64,000 nt of DNA from Mesotaenium endlicherianum (GCA_009602735.1 WELA01012740.1:7530-71529); one strand, 5' to 3'; positions 11,241 through 22,735 are shown, counted from the first letter of the stretch. The notes: a model not told the origin generated them from the sequence alone. Program-made: numbers and translations.

Positions 11241-11960
11241 TGTAATGAATCAGTATATTAGTGGATATAATATTCATTTAAATATAATACTTAATTAAGT
11301 TCAGCCTGCTGAACTTTAGTTAATAGTCAGTCTGCTGGACTTTACATAATTATCAGTTTAATGACTCAGCCGGAAGCAGCAGGCTGAAGTACATATAAGT
11401 CAGCTTGCTGACCCATTCTTTGACAGCCAGCTGACTTCCGTAGTCGGTAGCAGCGAACTGCCTTGACTTACACCTAAGTACAATATGCTAGATGAATGGC
11501 CAGATGACATCCCTATGATGGATGGCTATTCGGGATGATGGGAGATGGCGGTGGATTTGGTTAACCGAGGTCCTACCAACGTGGTTAACTCCCGGGTAGG
11601 CGGTGCCATCGCACTGACCGTTGAACAGTAAACTCATTCCATGTACATATGCTAGGCATTGCTCTCGAGTTCGGCATTCGGAAACGAGGCCAACTCTCCT
11701 GTACAGCTTACTGAGAGAGATCTGAATCCAAGGCGAGAAGCCATTGATACGCACTGTCTTCTAACCTTGCTTATGTATGAGTTTACTGATTTGCATTATT
11801 GATGCTAGTTTACTCGCATTTGACTTACGAGTCTTATTCACTGCTAGTGAGTTGTCCTTTGCCGTTTAACCAGTTAACGGAAAATACCATAAAGATTACT
11901 TGCTGATATAAAAATCTTTATTAATTGTTAATCGCTTATTTGGTAAGTCGATTCATTTCA
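11241..11960 (+). repeat. 3' LTR of element A
   Basis: 720 bp, TGTAATGAATCAG...GATTCATTTCA, pairing with 3053-3771. It is preceded by the hairpin at 11206-11222 and the polypurine tract GTGGAGGGAT, and followed by the second GTCTG. Confidence 0.95.
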
Positions 11961-12701
11961 GTCTGTCCTTTTCAGGGTGCACGGGTACCAGTGCCCTGCG
12001 AAGTCCAGCTGACTGGTTTCCCTGGCCAAGAACTCCCAGCTTCTCCTCTCCACCTCATTATACATGGCCTTGAACCGGTTAAGGGGTGTAGAGTCCTTAA
12101 AGCTGTCCGCGTCCATGGGGATCATCCTGATGACCCTATCCTTTTTCCAGATACCTGGGATCGATACAGCTCCTGTCTCATTCATTTAAGCCATTGCCTT
12201 GGCCTCTCTGCCTGTATACCCTACCATCTTGGCATAATCGTGGTAGAGAAGCAGCCCTGTGCTGACCTCGATATACTTGTCAAAGTGTTCGGATGTCTTC
12301 CCTACCCTCTGCAAGATGTCCTGCTGTGCCTCACTGAAACTTCTCTGGGCATACTTGAAGGCCTCCTCCAGTAGATCAAAGCCCTTGCCGAGTATTGTGT
12401 AGCAATAGCTGCTGATTCTCCTCTGTTCTTCTTCTTCAGCCTGCTGCTTCCGCCTCTCCTCGGCTTGCCTCTCCTCTTCCGCCTTCTTGGCCTCCTCTGC
12501 AGCTTTTCTGTCCAGTTCTTCCTGCCTCAGCCTGGCTTGCTCCTCCTCCTCCTTCTTCTTTTGTGCCTCCCGCTGTTGTTGGAGTCGTTGTGATTCCCGA
12601 GCGGAGATGGAGGAAGATTTGATGTCGCCACGGAATAGCAAGTATTCTGCATGTGCCTCTTTCGCTCTTCTCTTCCTCTTAAGTTCCGACTTCTGGGTCA
12701 T
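11961..12701 (-). pseudogene. Element B third ORF, N-terminal part
   Basis: Starts with ATG at 12701 (MTQKSELKRKRRAKEA). An AG acceptor-like dinucleotide lies just upstream at 12704-12703, as in other copies. A Glu/Lys/Arg/Gln coiled coil is followed by the conserved domain (LLYHDYAKMVGYT, MDADSFKD, YNEVERRSWEFLARE). Broken; element A interrupts it. The N-terminal coil differs from subfamily 1A while the domain motifs are kept, which marks the domain as the constrained part. Confidence 0.82.
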
Positions 12702-13038
12702 CCTGCTCAATCATAAACATAATGCAGTCAATGGAGTCATGATACTTTGCCGCTACTGAGTGCCCGTGGTTAAGAAGAACATGATAGGGGGAGTCCTTAG
12801 TGTGTAGTTCCTTGTTTGAGTGAGTATAGAGAGAAAAAGTGAGTCTGAGCGCAGGTTGAGTGTGTAGAGTGGTTAAAAAATTTGCCTGGCTGATCCCGAA
12901 ACGGAACACACTCCCTCCAACTTAAATTTAAGGTGGGTTGCCTGTCACAACTGTCACTGTCACTAACTCTCACATTCCCCTCCGACTTATACGGAGACAG
13001 GACCTCCTGTCACCTGTCCATGGCCACTGAAATGACAG
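12702..13038 (-). other. Pol to third-ORF spacer of element B
   Basis: No gene seen. On the minus strand it carries two polypurine-like motifs, TAAGTCGGAGGGGA (near 12977-12990) and TTTAAGTTGGAGGGAG (near 12911-12930), and several TGACAG/CTGTCA motifs. Confidence 0.6.
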
Positions 13039-15069
13039 TTAGGGAGGGGTGCCAGCTGCCCGAAGGTGGAACCGTTTCGACGCCCCTTTGGCATTGGTCA
13101 GCTGGTCTTTAAATTCCCAAGTTTCTCCAGAGGCGTTGTAACCCTTCCATCTGACCAAGTACTTCATGACATATTTAGATGAGCGACGGACAGAGCGAGC
13201 GTCTAAAATCTCCTCAACCTCATATTCCTCAGGGTCACCATCCCGGACAGCGGGAACCAGTCCCGGTTGGACAGGTAACCGACCTGTGAACAGTATGTCA
13301 CTTTTGATGTATGGTTCCAAGAAGGAGACATTAAAGACAAGGTGGCCCTTATATTCTGCTGACATGTTCAGTTTGTGAGCATTCTGACCGACACGGCGCA
13401 CTACCAAATATGGACCGACCCAGACAGGACCAGGCTTTTTCTTGACCACATCAGGTAGGTACAGGTGCTGAGAATGCAGTTTGACCAAATCGCCCTTAGT
13501 AAATATCAGTTCACGACGGTGCTGATTAGCGTATTTTTGCTAGTTTGCCTGGGCTTTGTGCAGGTTCTGTTGGACGTCTGACAGGGTGTCAGCAAACTCT
13601 TGTGTTAACTGGAGGGTGACCGGATTGTCAATCTCTTTAGGGTGAGTTAAAGACTCCTCCAGTACATCTAAAGGAGACTTAGGGACTCTATCCAGGCTGA
13701 GTTCAAAAGGAGTCTTGCCCGTTGACGCGTGCACTGCACTGTTGACCGCAAATCGGATTTGGGGTAACAGGTCATCCCAATTATCTTCTTTTTGGTTAAT
13801 ACAGGCTCTCAGTACCTCTTGCAGAACTCGGTCGGTTTTTTCAGTCCGCCCATCAGTTTGAGGGTGGTTTGCTGTGCTGAGCAGCTGTTTGACTCCCATT
13901 AACCCCATTAAAGCCCTCCAGAACTTAGAGGTAAAATTTGAGTCTCTGTCTGAGATTATATGAGAGGGTAGCCCATGTTGGCATACTACATGGTTGTAGA
14001 ACTGTCTCGCTGTTTCGAGTGCAGTTACTTTGACAGTTGTGGAAATGAAGATGAACATTTTTGTATGTTTATCCACTACTACCACTATCAAATCATGCCC
14101 ATTGGCAGTTCTTGGTAGTGTTACCACCCAATCCATGGATATTGTTTCCCAGCGGCCAACTAGGATGGGCAGCGGTTGTAAGAGGCCCCCCGGTGGTGTG
14201 TGCCTAGACTTATTCTTTTGGCACTGGTCACAATACTTAACATATTTCAAGACCTCCCGAGGTAATCCCTCCCAATGATAATGTTTGGCCAATTTGCCAA
14301 CAGTTTTGGCCTGCCCCAAATGCCCACCCAGCAAACTGTCCTGTGCTTGACTCAGTAAAAGGGTCCTTATTTCCAAGTTATTAGGAATGACCAGCTTCAG
14401 GCTGCCTGAAGTGATTTCAGTTACCCAGACCCCACCCTTATGTCTATACCCGAGTGCAGTAGCAAGACACACACCATCAGTGGGGCTGGGCTCAAATGTT
14501 GGGTCAGAAAAGTAGGCTTTCCTAAGTTGTTCAAGGAAGGACTTTTTCACCTTTAGTGAAGTGAGTGCACAAAAGACTTTATCTACAGCATGCTGACTAA
14601 AGTTCCTTTCTTGCAAGTCAAGTCTTCTAGAGAGTGCATCAGCAGCATTATGTGACGCCCCTCCGTCAACAGATGCCCTCACCTTCCTACCTGCAATCAT
14701 GCAATTCAGTAGGATAGGGGGGACTGTCTTTTCCTGACTTTTGCATTGTTCTCCTGATCTAGCAAAGAAATTTTGGACATCAGGTGGAACAAGATCATCC
14801 AAAGTGTGCACTCTTTGGAGATCTATATTGCTGATGGTCTCCTTTATCTGGTTGTCAGGCATGCATAGTGAATCCAGTTCAGCAGGACCCATAATACCTG
14901 CTACGAGGGCAGCTAGTGACAACTCACTATCTCTAGCATCCTCACAGTCAGTAGACTGGATTACTGACTGTTGCTGTCTTGCTAAGGCTGGTCTTTTCTC
15001 TCGACCTTTGGGAGGCGCTTGTCGGGACACTGCTCTCTGAAGTGACCTGGCTGCTGGCAATGAAAGCAA
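13039..15069 (-). pseudogene. Element B pol remnant: protease, integrase, chromodomain
   Basis: From the 5' side: the region before the protease and the VDGGASH protease motif, then integrase (CDQCQKNKSRH, SMDWVVTLP, IISDRDSNFTS, HPQTDGRTEKTD), then a chromodomain ([28 protein letters not shown]). Reverse transcriptase is not recognisable. Broken several times. The closest match in the window is the pol of A, H and I. Confidence 0.88.
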
Positions 15070-16136
15070 ATCGATTTTGCTGAGGCTGGTCTCGGCTTAG
15101 TCCTACCACCACCTCTTCCATAGCCGCCTCGAGAGAAACCACCTCTACCTCTAGACTACATAGCATTGTACTCATACCCATATTCATCACCCTGATCATC
15201 CTCAACCTGGTCTCCTTCAATTGCATTGTAGGAACCGTGGGGCTTTTTGACGACCTTGGACACGAAAGCATTACTCTGGCGCTTGTCATTTAACTGCTGA
15301 TCATCCCAGGCATCAGCATCCTGGATCAAGTCAGCCATTTTCTCATACTTCTTTTCAGCAAAATGTCCAGAGACTTCGAATTTCAAGCCATACCTTAAGT
15401 ATGCTATCCTATACCGCTCTGGCAAGTCTGGTTGCTTCATCATGTTCTCCTAGAACTTTTGAGCAAACTCAGCAACTGAAGTGGTCTGCTTCAGTGTCAA
15501 GGAGATCATCGCTTAGATAGCTTTCTCCTGCTGATTGATCACATCAAACTTCTCATGCAGTTTCTTGACAAACTCTACCCAAGTAGGGTCACCAAGTTGT
15601 TGAGCCTTACGCTCTCCTTTCCAGTACAGCCACCAGTCGGCTGCACTGTCTTTTAGAAGAGCACCAGTGTGCCTGACCTTCTCGTGATCTTGCAGTTCTG
15701 GGTAGTTCTCCAGCCACTGCTCCACATCAGCGAGAAACTTGATCAGGTAATAGTTTTTGTTACCCTCAAGATCATAATCCTGGGGAGGTTTCGGCTTGAG
15801 CTTACTAAGCCCTCTGCCACCACCACCCGTGGTTTGAGAACCCAGTTGGTCTCGGTCTCGCAGTAGAGACATTATGATTCTTTTGTCTTCTAGTTGGGAC
15901 TAATACATGCTCGCCATTTGCGATTGCATTTGCACGAACAATGCTCCCAGATCCACATTCTGAGGTGGGAGTCTAGCAAATGCAGCAGTAGCAGCGGCAT
16001 CAACTCGCTAAGTAGTGTCTTCAACAGTCCCTCTCGCTCCTGCAGCAGCAATTTCTGCCGCATTCAGCCGGTCACGAATTTAACCTAGGGGCACATTGAG
16101 TTGTACAGCAGGAGGTGGGTTCAGAACATTGGCCCT
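15070..16136 (-). pseudogene. Element B gag remnant
   Basis: Matches the family-1 gag from about the [12 protein letters not shown] region through the gag core ([37 protein letters not shown]) and the Gly/Arg-rich linker to the knuckle region. Broken several times, with its N-terminal part missing where element C begins. Confidence 0.82.
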
Positions 16137-16690
16137 TGGATATTATGGATTGCGCGCAAAATACAGATTCTTGAAGTGATGTCATTCTTGATCTTGATAG
16201 TACCGGTCCTCCAATCAACTTGGGGGTTGTGCTTGGTCAACCAAGGCGTCCCTAGGATGACGTCGTACTTGCCCAATTGCATGGGGGAGAACACTACTCT
16301 ATCGTTGAAGGACTTGATAGAGAGTGCCAAGGGGTACGTCTTCTTGGAAGGGGTAGTATAGGAGAATCCATCGGGCATCATAATCTCCTCGTCGTGGTCA
16401 AGAGTTCGCATAGTAATACCGTGCTTGGTGGCAAAATCTGCAGCAATGAAGTTGCCTTGAGCTCCGCTATCCACCAAGATGTGGACCTTCTCTCCTCCAA
16501 GGTAACCTCTCAAACTCATTGGGGCTGGAACGTCGTCTTCAACGGGGGTCTCCACCTCACTTGGCGTGTTGCCTTCTCGTGAAGTGGGTCTTGGGGTGGT
16601 AGGCTCCTGGCCTACCGGCGCTGTCCGTTTTTTGACAACTTTTTGGGGCATGACAGTGCACGATGGCCCTTTTCCTTGCAATAAAAGCAT
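16137..16690 (-). pseudogene. Element C start of pol (protease region)
   Basis: Holds the aspartic protease motif [15 protein letters not shown] and the [19 protein letters not shown] block, nearly identical to residues 1-180 of the pol of element D. Truncated at the B junction; RT, RNase H and integrase are absent. Confidence 0.85.
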
Positions 16691-17891
16691 AGTCCAGCCG
16701 TCATGAGAGCTTCTTTTTCAGCCGGGGAGAGTCTTGCTTTCACTCCTTGCTGGTTTCTTGCATCATAAGTGTCATTGGAGGGTCTTCCACTCTTCCGGGC
16801 AGCCGCGGGGTCCCTTTTAATAACTCCGATTTCCATGAGTGTGGGTCCAGATTCGGATGTGAAGGGGCTGCGTACACCCGCGTTGTTGGAACCCGTGAAG
16901 ATGGAGGCACGGAGTGCTTGAAATCCAAGGTATCCACCTTTTGGGCCACTTCAGTGATCCTTGAGAAGTCCGTCAAGTCGCGTAATTCCACTTCCTTTGC
17001 CACCTTGGGCTTGAGGCCAAAGATGTAGCGATCAATCTTCTCCTCGAGAGACATGTTGGGGATCTCAAGAGTGAGGGCGTGAAATTTGGATGTATACTCT
17101 TGAACGGACGTCGTTTGCTTGAGATGGTGGAGCTTTCCTCGGGCAATCTTCTCCGCATTGATGGGCATGAATTGCTTCTTGAGGGCCTCACGAAAATCTG
17201 CCCATCTTGCATATGATGGTGGGGGCTCTTGGCCGAGCATGGGGTGCGCCATAGCTTGATATATAGCCGCTTGATAGTTACGCCACCATGATGTTGCTGC
17301 TCCTCTAAGTAAGGTAACAGCAAAGGGAACGTAGTCCTCCTCGGATACTTCAAGGAATGCGAGGTACGTCTCCACTTGGTAGAGCCATAAATTCAGGTTG
17401 GCACCTTTCCCGGAGTTGAAAGTGTCGGATTTGCCGGGCTTGATGAGTTTCCTTGCTCTCGTTGGCTCTTGTGGAGGCGCTTGAGCCGGGGCTGGATTTT
17501 GAGCATTGCTCGCAATAGGGGCAACCATGGCAGCCATAGCTTCTCTTGACGCTTGCACGGTTGCTTCATAGGTGGCCAAGCCCACTTGGTTGTGGACGGT
17601 CATTAGGAAGGCTGCCCACTCATTTGCGGGAACTCCTTGTGGTGGGGTCAACTTTGCTATAGCGGCTGCCACGGGATTTGACGGTGCTCCTCCTTGTGGT
17701 GCTTCTTGTTGTTGGAGATTTCCTTGAGTAGGCTCTCCCATCGACGCTGGAGGAGGGTGTGCTCCTCCTTGTGGTGCTTCTTGTTGTTGCAGATTTTCTT
17801 GAGTGGGCTCTCCCATCGGCGCTGGAGGAGGGTGTCTTGGAGAGGAAGGGCTTCCTTCGAAAGCTTGCTGTTGGTCTTGAGGATCGGCCAT
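16612..17891 (-). pseudogene. Element C gag (broken)
   Basis: Starts MADPQDQQQAFEG at 17891, 25 bp after the primer site. Parts: a Pro/Gln-rich N-terminus with an imperfect tandem of a 25-residue unit (GEPTQ-NLQQQEAPQGGA, DNA about 17690-17850), the gag core ([22 protein letters not shown]), and a CCHC knuckle ([14 protein letters not shown]). The gag-pol overlap holds an in-phase A AAA AAC heptamer, as in D. Broken. Confidence 0.85.
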
Positions 17892-17915
17892 CTTCTTGTG
17901 CTACCAAAGTGCCTA

Positions 17916-17927
17916 GCTCCGATACCA
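17916..17927 (-). promoter_or_regulatory. Primer binding site of element C
   Basis: TGGTATCGGAGC on the minus strand, one base after the 5' LTR. It is the same initiator-Met-type primer site as in family 1. Confidence 0.82.
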
Positions 17928-17928
17928 C

Positions 17929-18431
17929 TGTAGTGAAACAGATAGATAAAGTACTTAGTAAAACAGAATACTTTATCTATTCAAGACAAGGATCTTTGAA
18001 CACAAGTGGTAGCTTCTTGAAAGAGAGATGGCTTCTTGAAAGTTAATATATTTCTGGATTTTGGCAAGTACAAGAGTGATTCTGGAATGTCTTTCTATGT
18101 TCTAGCTCTTGTTTATATACTTGCTACATAAGTAATTTCTAGGAAGGTGTATGTTGATGTGTTGGCACCCAACACATCCCAAAACTTGCCACCTCTTTCT
18201 AGAATAATGTACACATGTCCTTTTGACCTAAAAATGGCACATTTGACTTTTGCCACATGGAGTTCTTCTAGGTCTTTCCTCTAACTTCAAAAATGCCTTG
18301 GAAGGTTTAAAGGACATGAACCAAGTTACTAGAGTACCTATTCACACTTGACTCCACACAATACTACTCCAAATATATTTGAAAACATTAAAATATATGC
18401 AAACTAATATATAATAACTCAAATCACTATA
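17929..18431 (-). repeat. 5' LTR of element C
   Basis: 503 bp, the same length as the LTR of D at 58049-58551 and nearly identical. Ends on the minus strand are TATAGTGATTTGAG and TTTCACTACA. A TATA motif (GTATATAAAC, minus) lies near 18115. Confidence 0.9.
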
Positions 18432-18468
18432 GTGGAGGACGTGTGGAACGAACAGGTTGACGTTTAGG

Positions 18469-19447
18469 CTATACGATCGTTTCCTCTTGTACTAATGTCT
18501 CAGAGTAACGTACCAGATCCGCTATGGTTGTCCACTCTAAACTTGTAACGGAATTTGGGTTGAGACGAGTAGCGTATTTGGGCTGGAGACTTAGGCAAAA
18601 CAAATGTATCTGCATACCTGCGTCGACTGGAACATTCACTATCTGCCCCACTAAAATGCAAAACTTGTTCACAAAGGTCTCGATGGTACCAGTCTACTTG
18701 AAGAGGAGCAGCTTCTCACGTGCTGCCTTAGAAGGGTTGTGACGTCCAAAAGAATTACGCAACTCAGTGGAGAAATCCTCAAAAGACATCGGCCCCCTAT
18801 CTTGCCCATGCCACAACTGAGAGGCATCCCCCTTAAGAAAAGTGGAAGCCATCATGGCTTGGTCAGCGGGGGCTACTTCCGCTTTACGCAAAGAACGACT
18901 TGAGTTCCTTGAGAAAACGGCAAACATCACTGCCAGGACTGCCTTGAAACGTTTCTGGCGGCGAGGGCTTGTACGATGGTGTTGGTGCAGCCGCCTGCCC
19001 AGGAATGGCAGGCTGGATCGGGGGCGCAACGTCGTCGTCGGCCGTCCTTGTGGGGCCCGGCACTCCTCGGGAAGCCTTAAAAAATGGACCAATAGAAGGG
19101 TGAGATTCCATTGCAATAGCAAAATTTTTAACGATAGCAAACAAATCGTCATGATTGGTCTCACTCAATCAAACACGCGTCTGAGTCGCATCCAGAACGT
19201 CCGAGAGATTGGCTAGGATTATATTTTGATCATGGGTGTCGGTAGTTAACGCCTCAAAGCATGCGATGACCGTCACTTGAAAATTGTGAGGCGTAAGAGG
19301 GACGGTTGGTTGAGGATCGCCGTCGCCAATTAAGGAATCGATCGCGGTCGTGGTGATCCCAGCGGGATTGCCTGGAGTTTTTGTGCTGTTAGGAGCACCA
19401 GTGGCGGTAACAATAGCCGCGGGGTTGGCGATAATTTTGGTCTCCAT
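18469..19447 (-). pseudogene. Element E gag (broken)
   Basis: Likely starts METKIIANPAAIV at 19447. It has a Pro/Ala-rich region (PAIPGQAAAPTPSYKPSP), then a retrotransposon-gag-like core (TFLKGDASQLWHGQ, MSFEDFSTELRNSFG, FCILVGQI, LSLQPKYATRLNP). No zinc knuckle is visible before the element is cut off. Broken at a few places. Gag identity rests on the pattern of the core rather than on a database search. Confidence 0.65.
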
Positions 19448-19588
19448 GAAGAAGCCGACGTAGAGCCGATACAACGATAACAAATTTCCCTTTGTGAATC
19501 ACAACGGAAAAATACCCCAATCTAAATATATTCTCTAGAATTATATTCTAATAACAAAAAAAAAATAATCCTTGGAGAAATCGAGATC

Positions 19589-19601
19589 GGCTCCAGTACC
19601 A
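19589..19601 (-). promoter_or_regulatory. Primer binding site of element E
   Basis: On the minus strand TGGTACTGGAGCC starts one base after the LTR's final CGTTACA. It differs from the initiator-Met-type site of families 1 and 2 and resembles the site of the TRIM-like element at 47272-47283. Confidence 0.65.
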
Positions 19602-19602
19602 A

Positions 19603-20607
19603 TGTAACGTTTCTGCAAAACGTTCTTAATTTTTGTGAATCTTTTCCTTGGTATTCAAGGAAACTTTGATAATAGTGAAAGGAAAATATCTCTAAGTCGC
19701 TATTTTCACTAAGTGCTCGTGAACAAGAGAGAGAGAGGTAGCGCGTAGCTATAGAATTAGTGCTTGTGAGAGTTGCACTCACAATGACTCTCGCATGTAT
19801 TTATACCTGTTCAACGTGAGGCACTTGAGTGCTTCGAATCTTCACCTAGGGCACCGGTCATGTCAACGAAAACGGTCAAATGGATGTGACCATTTTGACC
19901 GAATGCTCGAAATCGCGCCGTGTGGCGGTTTCGAGACTTTCGACAAATCGCGACGAATCGTAACGGATCGCTTCGCGCCGGATCGGCGAAGTTGCGTCGT
20001 TTGAATAGACGTGATTGTTTGTAGTCACGTCTACGAACCTTTTTGATAGACGTGACTTTTCGCGGTCGTGTCTTCGAACATTTTCGATAGATGTGACTGT
20101 TCGTCGCGCGCACGTTCTTTTGTCATGATCGAATAGTTGTAATAACTATTTCGCCAATTGGTTAGGTGTGATCGTCTCAAACGAGAGGTTGCGGGTTTGA
20201 ATCCGCATGGATGCAAAGTAACTTTGCATGATTTCCTTTCGTTTGAGTTTTACGACTTTGTTCGAGTTACGACTTATTGAAAATCCGAAGTTGGCGATTG
20301 TGCATTATCCGAAATAATGTCAATCTGATAATTTAATCGATCCATAATTGATTATGTTATCATCTCATAATTGATCAAAGTACTCCCTGAATAATTATGA
20401 CGTACTATTGCGAAGTAGTCGAATTACTTTACGACACTTTTTGCAATAGCATCTTGGTCGTTCTGCTGATCGACCAGGAATTAGTCGGCACACGAGTGTG
20501 GCGATTAAAGGATCAAGAAACAAATAATATATTGATAAATAGCGTAACGTATTTTAGGTAATTGGGAAAACGTCCCTAATACGTCTACAATAGCTCAGAT
20601 CGTTATA
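19603..20607 (-). repeat. 5' LTR of element E (family 3)
   Basis: 1005 bp. In plus-strand reading it runs TGTAACGTTTCTGC...CAGATCGTTATA; related LTRs are at 54187-55536 and, as a fragment, 46470-46793. A TATAAATA motif (minus strand, 19805-19798) could be its promoter. A tRNA-like segment lies inside it. Confidence 0.8.
20135..20215 (+). other. tRNA-like sequence inside the family-3 LTR
   Basis: CCAATTGGTTAGGTGTGA resembles a tRNA D-arm or box A, and TGCGGGTTTGAATCCGCA is a good T-arm with a box B-like core (5-bp stem, GTTTGAAT loop). Between them TCGTCTCAAACGAGA can form a short anticodon-like arm. No matching acceptor stem is seen, so this is not called as a working tRNA. A diverged copy lies in L near 54625-54710. 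Confidence 0.55.
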
Positions 20608-22735
20608 AGGAGATTTATTAAAAATTATTCTACAAAGGCCAGTAAATTGACTAATCTTACTAAGGACATAGGGTATGTGTTGGGGGAAGAGCAGCAGGCT
20701 GCCTTCCAGACCCTTAAAGATGCTCTCTGTTCTGCCCCAATCTTAGCTGTGTATGACCTCTACAAACCTGTGCAGGTGGTTGCTGATGCTTCCGACTTTG
20801 CCATGGGTGCTATTTTGTTGCAACCTATTGACAAAACCACAAAGGATGGTAAGGTAAAGCAGGAGTGGCACCTAGTGCTGTATGAGTCTATAAAATTCAA
20901 TCCAGCTGAGATTAATTATTCCGTACATGATAAAGAGCTGCTGGCTATCATTCACGTTCTCAAACAGTGGAGAGCATACTTACATGGCAAAGCTTTTAAG
21001 GTGATTACAGATCATCTAGCTCTGACTCACTTCCAGAAGAAGTCCAAGTTGTCGAGGGAGAACCGCTGGAGCCAGATGTTGGAATAGTTCTAAGTCTAGA
21101 TTGACTACTAACGAGAGAAGTTGAATCCTGCTGATGCACTCTCACAAGAATTGACTTGCAAGAAAGGAATTTTAGTCAGCATGTTGTGGATAAAATTCTT
21201 TGTGCACTCACTTCATTAAAAGCCAAAAAGTCCTTCCTTGAACAACTTAGGAAAGCCTACCTTTCTGACCCAGCATTTAAGCCCAACCCCATTGATGGTG
21301 TGTGTCCTGCTAATGCACTTGGGTATAAGCTGAAGGGAGGGGTCTGGGTAATCGAAACCACCCCAGGCAAGTTGAAGTTGGTCATTCCTAATAACTTGGA
21401 AATATGGTCACTCTTACTATGTCAAGTACATGATAGTTTACTGGGAGGCCATTTGGGGCAGGCCAGAATTATTAGCAAACTGGCAAAACATTATCACTGG
21501 GAAGGGTTGCCTTGGGAGATCTTGAAACATGTTAAGTCTTATGATCAGTGTCAAAAAAACAAGTCTAGACACACACCACCCGAAGGGCTATTACAACCAC
21601 TACCCATCCCAGCTGGACAATGGGAAACAATATCCATGGACTGGGTGGTCACACTACCAAGAACTGCCAATGGGCTTGATCTTATCCTGGTAGTACTGGA
21701 TAAATTGACAAAAAATGGTCATTTTCATCCCCACCACTGTCAAGATGACTGCACTCAAAACTGCGACACAGTTCTACAACCATGTAGTATGCCAACATGG
21801 GCTATCCTCCAATATTATCTCGGACAAAGACTTCAAATTCACCTCCAAATTTTGGAGAGCTTTAATGGAGTTGATGGGAGTCAAACAGTTGCTCAGCACA
21901 ACAAATCACCCTCAGACTGATGGGCAGACTGAGAGAACTAACCGAGTTCCTGCAAGAAGTGCTGAGAGCACATATTTACCAAAAACAAGATAATTGGGAT
22001 GACCTGTTGCCTCAAATTCAATTTGCGGTCAACAGTGCGGTGCATGCGTCAACGGGAAAGACTCCTTTTGAACTCAGTCTGGGTAGAGTCTCCAAGTCTC
22101 CTTTAGATGTGCTAGGGGAGTCCTTAACTCATCCTGAGGGAATTGACAACCCGGTGTCTCTCCAATTAATTCAGGAGTTTGCTGACACCCTGTCAGAAGG
22201 CCAAGAAAACCTGCACAAAGCCCAAGAAAATCAACAAAAATACGCTAATCAACACCGCAGGGAGCTGACATTTTCGAAGAGCGATTTGGTCAAACTGCAT
22301 TCTCAACACCTGTACCTGCCTGGTGTGGTCAAGAAAAATCTTGGTGCAGATTGGGTCGATCCATATTCGGTGGTGCGCCGTGTCGGTCAGAATGCTAACA
22401 AACTGAACATGTCAGCGGAATACAAGGGTCACCCAGTCTTTAATGTCTCTTTCCTCGAACCATACATCAAGGGTGATACACTATTCACAAGTCGGTTACC
22501 CTGTCCAACCGGGACCGGTCCCCGCTGTCCGGGATGGTGACCTTGAGGAATATGAGGTCGATGAGGTTTTAGACGCTCGCTTTGGCCGTCGATCATCTAA
22601 GTATGTCACAAAATATCTGGTCAGATGGAAGGGTTATGATGCCTCTGAAGACAGTTGGGAATTTAAGGACCATTTGATGAATGCCAAAGGGGCGTTGAAA
22701 TGCTTTTACCTTCGGGAGGCTGGGACACCTCCACA
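20608..22735 (+). pseudogene. Element F pol remnant
   Basis: Begins in the family-1 [14 protein letters not shown] block, followed by RNase H ([14 protein letters not shown]), integrase ([37 protein letters not shown]) and a chromodomain ([28 protein letters not shown]). Broken at several places; protease and most of RT are absent. Confidence 0.88.

Larger units (their letters stand above)
3053..11960 (+). mobile_element. Element A: full-length family-1 Ty3/gypsy chromovirus, broken but young
   Basis: An 8.9-kb unit with two LTRs, primer site, gag, pol (protease, RT, RNase H, integrase, chromodomain), third ORF, hairpin and polypurine tract. By eye the two LTRs differ at about ten places over 720 bp, which suggests a recent insertion; no date is given because the host's substitution rate is unknown. 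The coding parts carry roughly four or five breaks in total. It lies in the third ORF of B with duplication GTCTG. Confidence 0.95.
1437..16136 (-). mobile_element. Element B: family-1 (subfamily 1B) Ty3/gypsy chromovirus, broken, hosting A
   Basis: From right to left: gag remnant, protease, integrase, chromodomain, spacer, third ORF, polypurine tract, 3' LTR. Its 5' LTR and the start of gag are absent; at 16136/16137 it passes directly into element C of another family. Element A (3053-11960) sits in its third ORF with a perfect 5-bp duplication. B is broken many times (clearly more than five) and reverse transcriptase is not recognisable. Its third ORF belongs to a subfamily distinct from that of A, H and I. 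Confidence 0.85.
16137..18431 (-). mobile_element. Element C: family-2 Ty3/gypsy, 5' part only
   Basis: 5' LTR (17929-18431), primer site, gag and protease region of the same family as element D, almost base for base. It stops at 16137 inside the protease region, where family-1 element B takes over in the same orientation. Truncated, with a few breaks in what remains. Its LTR abuts the gag of family-3 element E, so it probably inserted into E. Confidence 0.88.
18432..20607 (-). mobile_element. Element E: family-3 LTR retrotransposon, 5' part only
   Basis: A 5' LTR (19603-20607), a primer site and a gag reading leftward. The downstream part is missing where element C begins. The right LTR edge abuts the pol of family-1 element F. 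Broken at several places. The superfamily (Ty3/gypsy or other) cannot be settled from gag alone. Confidence 0.75.

Noticed and set aside
20135-20215. A functional tRNA gene
   Set aside because: No paired acceptor stem or proper anticodon loop; the copy in L is diverged. Treated as tRNA-like only.
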